Origin: Thermoproteota archaeon
GTDB lineage: Archaea; Korarchaeota; JAOZGF01
Reading direction: 5' to 3'
Assembly: GCA_027491845.1 (NCBI GenBank)
Contig: JAOZGF010000155.1
Span: forward strand, 1-5,363
Length of the DNA: 5,363 bases
Positions 1 to 4,809 of this stretch are shown here, piece by piece. How positions within the stretch are numbered: position 1 is the stretch's first letter; every line of letters begins with the position of its first letter. Below the pieces are notes generated by a model that saw nothing but the letters and a program-made list of their open reading frames with translations, did not search any database and was not told the origin of the DNA. A program made the position numbers and the translations under genes.

Positions 1-871
1 GAATGCTCTCAAGGTCTCTTTGAAGTAAGTACACATTTGTCTCGTCGGGTAAGTCGCCGAATTTCTCCCCTATTTTCTTTGCCATGTAACGTAAGACGTC
101 TTCAGCGAACCTTGGCCTTGAAAGCGCTTTCCTTATAACCTGTATTTCATCTTTTTTCTTCAATAGCTCATATGTTGGGGCGCTCAGAGACTCCTCAGCT
201 ATTTCAAGTAGGTCGCTGGCATCTATCCTGTAGTTCTCGGGAACATCTATTATTATTGTGGCGTAACTTCTCTGCATGTGTGTCGGAATGGGTAATTCGG
301 CTAAAATCGACTTAAGCGTGAAAGGATCTCCTATTTCTTTTTCAAGTAACTTTTTTATGTGGGCTTCTAAGTCTTTTTGGGCGCTTGGACAGGCTGTTAT
401 CCCACTTATTCTCACTCCAATTGACTTCTTAATTTTCAACCCACTTTCTTCCCTATGGGCCTTTGCTTTCCCTATTAGAATAAAGACTTCATAGGTTTTC
501 TTTTTGCTTACAGGGGTCTCATGGGGGAAAATAACGTCCCCCATCAAAATAACTTCCGACCTAGTTCCATAAGGATGCTTAGAAAGCAGTTGTTCCGCTA
601 CCTTTGCACAGAATTCTTCCACCTTGATTTTTTCTCCAGCATAGAAAGACGAGGCCTCAACTATTGCTTCATAGCTTCTTGACGCATGTATGCCCCTATA
701 GTCTGCAGGTAAGTCTATGTAGGCCTTAACCCTCGGAACAAATGCAGCTATCCTGTCGCTCACTTTAACAGAGAAAACAGGGACCCTTATTCCCTCTACG
801 CCAACTCTCTTTATGTATAAGCCTACTTCTGGTTTTTGAACGTTTACATCTGAAATGTGCACGTCAATCAC
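1..871 (-). CDS. mptA: GTP cyclohydrolase MptA (GTP cyclohydrolase IV, FolE2/COG1469 family), C-terminus cut by window edge
   Basis: The minus strand reads open for 290 codons from a GTG at 871 to the window edge with no stop. The protein matches archaeal MptA along its whole length: DLPADYRGIHASRS (residues 53-66), GITACPSAQ (157-165), IPTHMQRS (195-202), YELLKKKDE (234-242), RPRFAEDV (252-259) and a final RDLESI, where the family continues IHxHDA. About 20-30 residues are missing. MptA is Fe(II)-dependent and converts GTP to 7,8-dihydroneopterin 2',3'-cyclic phosphate in the cytoplasm, the first step of methanopterin synthesis. Cys161 and His198 match metal ligands known in this family. A TAA lies in frame three codons before the GTG, so the start is 871 or the second GTG at 862; neither has a Shine-Dalgarno, suggesting a leaderless message. 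The gene is divergent from the DUF447 gene. Some conserved positions differ from the Methanocaldococcus enzyme as I remember it (see findings). Identity is secure; bacterial-type FolE2 is less likely given the RFAP synthase nearby. Confidence 0.93.
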   Translation of the reverse strand, partial: MIDVHISDVNVQKPEVGLYIKRVGVEGIRVPVFSVKVSDRIAAFVPRVKAYIDLPADYRGIHASRSYEAIVEASSFYAGEKIKVEEFCAKVAEQLLSKHPYGTRSEVILMGDVIFPHETPVSKKKTYEVFILIGKAKAHREESGLKIKKSIGVRISGITACPSAQKDLEAHIKKLLEKEIGDPFTLKSILAELPIPTHMQRSYATIIIDVPENYRIDASDLLEIAEESLSAPTYELLKKKDEIQVIRKALSRPRFAEDVLRYMAKKIGEKFGDLPDETNVYLLQRDLESI

Positions 872-900
872 TGTTAATTAAAATTGATTAAAACAGTCCT
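866..900 (-). promoter_or_regulatory. Candidate mptA promoter/operator with imperfect inverted repeat
   Basis: Just upstream of the mptA start the minus strand carries a T/A-rich stretch with TTTTAAT and ATTTTAATT, which could serve as an archaeal TATA box for a leaderless transcript starting near the second GTG (862). The same stretch is bounded by CTGTT (871-875) and AACAG (892-896), forming an imperfect inverted repeat with the plus-strand halves CTGTTAAT and ATTAAAACAG. The position would suit a repressor site, but AT-rich DNA gives such patterns by chance and no transcription start is visible. Confidence 0.3.
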
Positions 901-1250
901 TACATGAGCTTAACCTGTAACTTCACTCTGTTGAAGAAATGAGAGCATCACTTCCTCTGAATCATTAATGGAAAAATCTAAAAAAATTTTTTCATTATGA
1001 CAACATTCTTGCAGAGAGAGGCGTTACATAGAAAACCTGAAACCCCCTTTTAACCTTTATTTACGGCTTGCTAGCGTTGATGAGAAAAAAGCCCTCTAGG
1101 TTTCCATGCAAGGAGAAAACTTTCTTTTCAAAGTTAAACAGGGATCTCCTTCAATCCTTTCCCAACCAAAAAATTTAATTCACTGTAATTTCAAGAAGAA
1201 AGCGGTTGCCTTCTCTTTCTAGAAGAAAGCATGGTTTGAGACGATTGCTC
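872..1250. other. Divergent intergenic region between mptA and the DUF447 gene
   Basis: This AT-rich gap of about 380 bases separates two divergently transcribed genes and probably holds both promoters. A hairpin-capable inverted repeat (AATGGAAAAA at 967-976 with TTTTTTCATT at 987-996, one mismatch, ten-base loop) sits in its middle. A TATA-like TTTATTTA (1056-1063) lies on the plus strand. Two tiny plus-strand ORFs (from ATG 1080, 32 codons; from ATG 1106, 38 codons) have no ribosome binding site and no recognisable product, so I do not call them. I saw no tRNA, no convincing C/D-box RNA and no CRISPR repeat. Confidence 0.6.
1165..1180 (+). promoter_or_regulatory. Candidate BRE/TATA promoter of the DUF447 gene
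   Basis: The plus strand has ACCAAAAAATTTAATT, an A-rich BRE-like stretch running into a TATA-like ATTTAATT centred near 1176. Archaeal transcription usually starts about 25 bases downstream, here near 1202. That gives a leader of roughly 50 bases to ATG 1251, or an almost leaderless TTG at 1206. Supported by position and composition only. Confidence 0.4.
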
Positions 1251-1904
1251 ATGAGGAAATGGGCTAAATGCCTTGATGAAATAGGTTTAAGGAAGGGATT
1301 CATTTATGAAAGCATAGTGGTCACTGTTTCCCGAGAAGGAAAGCCCAATTTCGCCCCCATGGGAGTGCGTAGGTTAAACAATGAAAACCTTTCTCTTAAA
1401 ATATTTAAAGAAACAAAAACCTTAAAGAACTTGCTAGAAACTTATGAGGCAACTGTAAACTTTATATGGGACGTTGAACTCTTTTATCTGTGCGTTTTTG
1501 AGAAAAAGAAGGTGTTAAAAGACAAAGTTTGTAGTTCACTCATGGTTAAACCGCCTCGACTGAAAGATGCAGGCGTTTATATCGAGTCATCTGTTAGGTC
1601 TCACAGGGAAATGAAAAACTCTAGAGTTGAAGTTGTGCTCGCAGTTAAGCACGTGAAAGCTGAAAAAACCTTTCCAAAACTGTTATGCAGGTGCGATTAC
1701 GCTGTGATTGAAAGCTTAATTCACGTAACCAGGATACCTGTTTTTCTTAAGAAAAGAAACTTTAAAAAAGCAAAGGATCTAGCTTCCTTAATTGAACATT
1801 ACAGCTCCCTCACTCAACGAGTTTGTCCAGGCAGCACCCATGAAAAGATAATGTTAAACATTCTCAAAAGAACGAAAAAATACCTTAACAACTTTGACAA
1901 TTAA
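1251..1904 (+). CDS. DUF447 family protein (PF04289/COG2457), predicted flavin-binding split barrel
   Basis: A 217-residue protein from ATG 1251. The N-terminal half has the family signature: GFIYESIVVT (residues 16-25), NFAPMGV (33-39), a basic loop with TLKNLLE (57-63), then VNFIWDVELF (69-78). The C-terminal half ends its core with VIESLIHVTRIPVF (152-165), also typical of DUF447, where an E-x-x-x-H-x-T-R pattern is conserved. Structures of this archaeal family show an FMN-binding split-barrel fold; the reaction is unknown. Usual length is about 190-210 residues, so the protein is complete. The frame stays open upstream to a TTG at 1206, which would add 15 very basic residues (SRRKHGLRRLL) outside the conserved core; I prefer the ATG, although neither has a Shine-Dalgarno. 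It lies between mptA (divergent) and the RFAP synthase gene, so a flavin-dependent step linked to methanopterin is possible, but that is inference from context. No membrane segment or signal peptide. Confidence 0.85.
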   Translation: MRKWAKCLDEIGLRKGFIYESIVVTVSREGKPNFAPMGVRRLNNENLSLKIFKETKTLKNLLETYEATVNFIWDVELFYLCVFEKKKVLKDKVCSSLMVKPPRLKDAGVYIESSVRSHREMKNSRVEVVLAVKHVKAEKTFPKLLCRCDYAVIESLIHVTRIPVFLKKRNFKKAKDLASLIEHYSSLTQRVCPGSTHEKIMLNILKRTKKYLNNFDN

Positions 1905-1942
1905 GCCAGTGAGGTGAAAAGTAAATCTAGAGTGTAGTTTCC

Positions 1943-1959
1943 CTAATGCTTTACATTAG
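1943..1959 (+). terminator. Small hairpin downstream of the DUF447 gene, possible 3' end element
   Basis: CTAATG and CATTAG form a perfect six-base stem around a five-base loop about 40 bases after the DUF447 stop. A second hairpin follows at 1986-2007 (GGCAACT with AGTTTGCC, one bulge). Neither is followed by a real T-tract, which is the main archaeal termination signal, so they may be 3' end processing or stability structures, or chance. Confidence 0.25.
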
Positions 1960-2133
1960 CTTAAAAACTAAAAGAGGCATCCCACGGCAACTAAAGACAA
2001 GTTTGCCTTAACACTTAACCAAAGAAGGTTCAAAGGAGATTTTACATAAAAACAAAATAAAGTCGCTCACGCAGACACAATAAACTAACCCATGTAAATA
2101 CAAAAAGAGAACACTGCCTTCCGTTTCCTAAAC

Positions 2134-2167
2134 TTAACAAACTTGATTCCATTCGTAAAGTTGTTAA
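2134..2167. repeat. Inverted repeat (hairpin with one bulge)
   Basis: TTAACAAACTT (2134-2144) pairs with AAGTTGTTAA (2158-2167) except for one bulged A, with a 13-base spacer. It directly precedes the triple 9-bp repeat and lies about 70 bases upstream of the TATA box of the next gene, where an archaeal regulator could bind. It could equally be the 3' end signal of an unseen transcript. Confidence 0.45.
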
Positions 2168-2171
2168 AAAT

Positions 2172-2198
2172 TTAGTGAAATTAGTGAAATTAGTGAAG
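2172..2198. repeat. Three tandem copies of a 9-bp unit TTAGTGAAA
   Basis: TTAGTGAAA occurs at 2172-2180 and 2181-2189, then TTAGTGAAG at 2190-2198, so there are three contiguous copies with one terminal change. The array is about 40-65 bases upstream of the TATA-like element of the 2296 gene. A 9-bp period does not match the helical turn exactly, so it could be either an iterated protein-binding site or simple replication slippage. It is non-coding on both strands as far as I can see. Confidence 0.85.
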
Positions 2199-2231
2199 TC
2201 ATTATTTCAGTTATCAAGGGAGAAGCCTACT

Positions 2232-2250
2232 CAAAAACTTATATTTATTT
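2232..2250 (+). promoter_or_regulatory. Archaeal promoter (BRE + TATA box) of the 2296 gene
   Basis: An A-rich BRE-like CAAAAAC (2232-2238) runs into TTATATTTA (2239-2247), a good archaeal TATA box. Start of transcription is expected about 25 bases downstream, near 2268-2272, leaving a leader of about 25 bases that contains the GAGG ribosome binding site at 2283-2286. Spacing of all elements is consistent, making this the best-supported promoter in the window. Confidence 0.65.
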
Positions 2251-2282
2251 TCACCGGGAAAAATTTTAACCTTAGTACGAAA

Positions 2283-2286
2283 GAGG
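2283..2286 (+). promoter_or_regulatory. Shine-Dalgarno GAGG that fixes a TTG start
   Basis: GAGG sits nine bases before TTG 2296. The ATG that follows GAGG at once (2287) is in the same frame but is stopped by TAA in the very next codon, so it cannot start the gene. The distance from GAGG favours TTG 2296 as the true start. Confidence 0.6.
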
Positions 2287-2295
2287 ATGTAAAAA

Positions 2296-2892
2296 TTGTC
2301 TGAGAAGCTTAAAAGAGAGTTTATAGAGCTTTTGGAGAAAGATTTAGACTTTCGTTACAGCGTGGCAGGGTATCTAGGCTTCTCAGAAATACTTAAGAGA
2401 CTTAACAGAATAGGGGAAGGGCAAAACAAACTATGGGAGGAAGTCAAGAAGTTATGGATTGAGGTTAAAACAATACGTGAGGACCAGCGGAAACTTAGAG
2501 TTTTGTTTGAAAGCTTCGGCAGGGCTTTGGGAGTGACGCTTGAGGATTACACGGCTTCAGCGGTAAAACTTATGCTTGAGGATATGGGTTACCCCGGCGC
2601 AGAGGTTGGAAAAAAGACCCTGCTCTTTAACAACGAAATTTACGAGATAAACATATTTTGCGACGATCCATTAACAGTCGGTGAAGTTACACTATACATA
2701 AGGGATGTGGATGAAGCTAGAAGGGAACTGGAAAAACTGTTAAGGAGAATAGAGATAGCCGAGAAAAAAGAAAACAAAAAAGCGGTTCTCAAAGTTTTAG
2801 CTGTAGCTAACGCATCCAAAGAAGTGTTAGATCACCTGAAAACCATGGCAGAACAGAGAGACATAAGGCTATTGTATGGCAGAGAACTATGA
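2296..2892 (+). CDS. Small archaeal coiled-coil protein with degenerate PD-(D/E)XK nuclease-like domain (DUF3782-like)
   Basis: A 198-residue soluble protein beginning at TTG. Residues 1-30 are helical, residues about 33-74 form a charged, heptad-patterned coiled coil (LKRLNRI...LWEEVKKLWIEVKTIREDQRKL), and residues 75-198 look like a restriction-endonuclease-like fold: a helix with LGVTLEDYTASAVKLMLEDMGYPGAEV (split here, 78-104), then EIYEINIFCDDP (114-125), then VGEVTLYI (128-135), then a helix and a strand VLKVLAVANA (164-173). This order resembles coiled-coil PD-(D/E)XK proteins that are widespread in thermophilic archaea. The expected E-x-D and E-x-K catalytic residues read E-I-N (117-119) and E-V-T (130-132), so metal-dependent cleavage is doubtful. 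The role is unknown; a DNA-associated or scaffold protein is possible. It has its own promoter and lies 100 bases before the RFAP synthase gene, in the same direction, so the two may be co-transcribed. Confidence 0.75.
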   Translation: MSEKLKREFIELLEKDLDFRYSVAGYLGFSEILKRLNRIGEGQNKLWEEVKKLWIEVKTIREDQRKLRVLFESFGRALGVTLEDYTASAVKLMLEDMGYPGAEVGKKTLLFNNEIYEINIFCDDPLTVGEVTLYIRDVDEARRELEKLLRRIEIAEKKENKKAVLKVLAVANASKEVLDHLKTMAEQRDIRLLYGREL

Positions 2893-2992
2893 GAACAATG
2901 CCTTTTGCCTAAAAACAAACTATGAGGCACTGAGGATTGAAAATAAATGATCACCAAAAATTTTAGGTAGAAGGTTAAAAGAGGCAGGACAA

Positions 2993-3949
2993 ATGAAGGT
3001 CATTGTTAGAACGCCGTCAAGACTTCACTTCGGTTTTATAGATCTTAGAGGAAACTTGGGAAGAAAGTACGGATCCAGTGGGGTTGCCCTTAAAACTCCC
3101 AGAACAGTCGTTGAGGCTGAGGAAAAAAGCAAGCTCCAAATAGAAGGCTTAAACAAAGAGAGAACACGGTATTTTGTGAACTTATTCACGAAAAAATTAA
3201 AGTTAAACAAAAAGTTTTCCATCAGAGTTAGGGAAGTTATCCCTCCGCATGTGGGGCTCGGTTCAGGCACCCAGCTTGCCCTTGCAATCGGATTAAGTAT
3301 CTCAAAATTATTTGGCTTAAGTTTAAAGATAGAAGAAATAAGTGAGTTAATGGAGAGGGGGAAAGTTTCTGGAGTCGGAATTCACGCTTTTAAACTGGGT
3401 GGATTCATAATAGATGGCGGACGCAAAGTAAATGAAACAGAAAAAAATATTCCTCCATTAATCTTTAGACACGACTTCCCAAGTGAGTGGAAATTTATGG
3501 TTTGCATACCCCCTATAAGCAAGGGCCTATCAGGCAAAATGGAAAAGGAAATCATGGAAAAACTCAAACCTTCACTCACTAACCAAGAAATTTCAAATGT
3601 GGCGAGGACAGTGTTGTTAAGGCTTATTCCTGCATTGATGGAAAAAAACATTGTTGAGTTTGGCGAAGCCCTCACTTTCATTGAGAAAATGACTGGTAAA
3701 GCCTTCAAAATTGTCCAAGGAGGAATCTTTAGGAATGAAAAAATTTCAAGGGGAATAAACATCCTACTCGAAGGGGGGGCCTATGGAGCAGGTCAAAGCT
3801 CATGGGGACCCGCCTTCTACGGGCTGTTCACAGATGAAGAAATTGAAGAAACAAAGGAAAAACTGGCAAGGGAAATAAGGGAGAAAACCGGTGCAAAAAT
3901 TTTCTTAGCTGAGGCAAAGAACACTGGCGCCGAAGTAATAGAAGTTTAA
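2993..3949 (+). CDS. mptG: Beta-ribofuranosylaminobenzene 5'-phosphate synthase (beta-RFAP synthase)
   Basis: A 318-residue protein with a GHMP-kinase-type fold. The N-terminus has TPSRLHFGFIDLRGNLGRKYGSSGVAL split as residues 7-18 and 19-33, the hallmark of archaeal RFAP synthase. The glycine-rich loop PPHVGLGSGTQLALAIG lies at 84-100, KVSGVGIHAFKLGGFIIDGG at 124-143, and GGAYGAGQSSWGPAFYG at 261-277. The enzyme condenses 4-aminobenzoate with phosphoribosyl pyrophosphate, releasing CO2 and pyrophosphate, to give beta-RFAP, the committed step that attaches the arylamine to ribose in methanopterin. Length matches the family. The ATG start follows a good Shine-Dalgarno, GAGG at 2981-2984, eight bases away. 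It ends 32 bases from the convergent FdhD-like gene. Together with mptA it marks the genome as methanopterin-making. No key motif is missing. Some GHMP-like family members in non-methanogens are of unknown role, but this sequence looks canonical. Confidence 0.95.
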   Translation: MKVIVRTPSRLHFGFIDLRGNLGRKYGSSGVALKTPRTVVEAEEKSKLQIEGLNKERTRYFVNLFTKKLKLNKKFSIRVREVIPPHVGLGSGTQLALAIGLSISKLFGLSLKIEEISELMERGKVSGVGIHAFKLGGFIIDGGRKVNETEKNIPPLIFRHDFPSEWKFMVCIPPISKGLSGKMEKEIMEKLKPSLTNQEISNVARTVLLRLIPALMEKNIVEFGEALTFIEKMTGKAFKIVQGGIFRNEKISRGINILLEGGAYGAGQSSWGPAFYGLFTDEEIEETKEKLAREIREKTGAKIFLAEAKNTGAEVIEV

Positions 3950-3981
3950 ACCACCTTTTCACACTTTCAAAGGAAAAACGA
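3950..3981. other. Short convergent gene junction
   Basis: Only 32 bases separate the stop codons of the convergent mptG and FdhD-like genes. Short T-runs face both ways (CCACCTTTTC on plus; CGTTTTTCC on minus), compatible with weak archaeal T-tract termination on each strand, but there is no hairpin. Transcripts of the two genes may overlap at their 3' ends. Confidence 0.35.
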
Positions 3982-4734
3982 CTAAAAAATCACCCTGTTT
4001 TCATGGGTATAAACATTCATTTTCCCTTCTCTAACGAAGCCAATCAAAGTTATCCCCATTTTCCTGGCAAGTTCAATTCCGCCGCTTAAGGGACCTGAGA
4101 CAGAAATTATAACAGGTATCTTTGCTACACATGCCTTAAAAACAATTTCTAAAGACATTCTGCCGGAGAAAACCAACATTTTATTCTTCAAATTTATTCG
4201 ATTCAAGAAGCAATAACCTATCACTTTGTCGCATGCATTGTGCCTGCTCACGTCCTCAGCATGGACAATAGGCTCCTCATCCTCCATGACAAGGGCGCAA
4301 TGCACCCCCCCTGTCCTCTTAAAAAGAAAGCAGACCTCATTAAGGTAATCAACCGACCTCGCCACAGTCTCAACTTTAAGTTTTAAATTACCCTTTACAG
4401 GCTTCAAACCCAATTGCTCCATCATAAACTTGCTTTTTTCAATGGAGAAAAACTTGTTGGACAAGGCTTCTGAAAGGGAAACATATATCTTATTGTTTTC
4501 AATCTTTATTTTCTGGATTTCTTCCTTCCTATTTATATACCCCGTTGTGTAGAGTTGCCCGGCTACGAGCTCCCTTAACATCAAAGGAGTAGCAGAAAAC
4601 ACTCTAAACAGTTTTTCATTCAGATAAAGAGAAACTAGGGCCTCCAACGCAACAGAATCAGATTCCACTACTTCCTTCCCTGAAGAAAAGAAATATTTCG
4701 TTACCTTAACTCTACTTAACCCCTCCTTTTCCAT
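3982..4734 (-). CDS. FdhD-family protein (formate dehydrogenase accessory sulfurtransferase homologue) lacking the CxxC pair
   Basis: A 250-residue protein whose C-terminal half is clearly FdhD: TGGVHCAL (141-148), EDVSRHNACDKVIGY (160-174), FSGRMSLEIVFKA (189-201), ISVSGPLSGGIELA (210-223), GITLIGFVREGKMNVYTH (227-244). The N-terminal half has LVAGQLYTTGYI (56-67), equal to the ALGFLxTEGII region. Canonical FdhD takes sulfur from a cysteine desulfurase onto a CxxC motif (Cys121/Cys124 in E. coli) and passes it to the Mo/W-bisPGD cofactor of formate dehydrogenase. Here residues 68-134 hold no cysteine at all; the five cysteines are at 135, 146, 168, 175 and 202. So the fold and probably cofactor binding are kept but the classical transfer residues are not. 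No frameshift is evident. The ATG start is preceded by AGGAG eleven bases upstream (4746-4750). The gene is codirectional with and 75 bases downstream of the crotonase gene. It could serve formate or formylmethanofuran dehydrogenase maturation by another route. Confidence 0.88.
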   Translation of the reverse strand: MEKEGLSRVKVTKYFFSSGKEVVESDSVALEALVSLYLNEKLFRVFSATPLMLRELVAGQLYTTGYINRKEEIQKIKIENNKIYVSLSEALSNKFFSIEKSKFMMEQLGLKPVKGNLKLKVETVARSVDYLNEVCFLFKRTGGVHCALVMEDEEPIVHAEDVSRHNACDKVIGYCFLNRINLKNKMLVFSGRMSLEIVFKACVAKIPVIISVSGPLSGGIELARKMGITLIGFVREGKMNVYTHENRVIF

Positions 4735-4770
4735 GGGTCCGAATACTCCTAACTTTTAACACTTTTATCC

Positions 4771-4790
4771 AGAAAAAGACAGAAAGAACT
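4771..4790 (-). terminator. T-rich tract after the crotonase gene, possible archaeal terminator
   Basis: On the minus strand the 20 bases read TTCTTTCTGTCTTTTTCTGG, starting about 20 bases after the crotonase stop. T-rich tracts without hairpins commonly end archaeal transcripts. The downstream stretch GGATAAAAGTGTTAAAAG (4770-4753) could in turn be a TATA region for the FdhD-like gene, although its distance to the Shine-Dalgarno is short. Readthrough from the crotonase gene is equally possible. Confidence 0.35.
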
Positions 4791-4809
4791 GGTCTTTCAC
4801 TTTCCGGTT

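Larger units (their letters stand above)
1905..2295. other. 391-base intergenic region with hairpins, 9-bp tandem repeat and promoter
   Basis: I find no convincing coding region on either strand in this gap. Its left part has the two hairpins that follow the DUF447 gene. A Shine-Dalgarno-like AAAGGAGA (2033-2040) is not followed by a start codon at a useful distance. The right part holds an inverted repeat (2134-2144 with 2158-2167), a triple 9-bp direct repeat (2172-2198), a TATA box (about 2239-2247) and the ribosome binding site of the next gene. The overall picture is a long regulatory upstream region or the remnant of a lost gene. Confidence 0.6.

Noticed and set aside
276..494. Plus-strand open frame of 72 codons
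   Set aside because: It lies entirely antisense to mptA, which has clear family motifs through the same stretch; the translation shows no recognisable pattern.
1075..1110. Possible C/D-box sRNA (TTGATGAG resembles a C box)
   Set aside because: The C-box match is imperfect and no CTGA D box follows at the expected distance.
1080..1222. Two small plus-strand ORFs (ATG 1080, 32 codons; ATG 1106, 38 codons)
   Set aside because: They overlap each other in different frames, lack ribosome binding sites and carry no recognisable motif; they fit chance in AT-rich DNA.
2033..2060. Strong Shine-Dalgarno-like AAAGGAGA in the gap after the DUF447 gene
   Set aside because: No ATG, GTG or TTG follows at a workable distance and no open frame starts there.
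2172..2198. Start of a CRISPR array
   Set aside because: The units are only 9 bp, contiguous and without spacers, unlike CRISPR repeats of about 24-37 bp.
3025..3270. Minus-strand open frame of 81 codons
   Set aside because: It is a shadow of the conserved N-terminal part of RFAP synthase.
3382..3762. Minus-strand open frame of 126 codons
   Set aside because: It is antisense to the middle of RFAP synthase, whose conserved motifs continue on both sides without a break.
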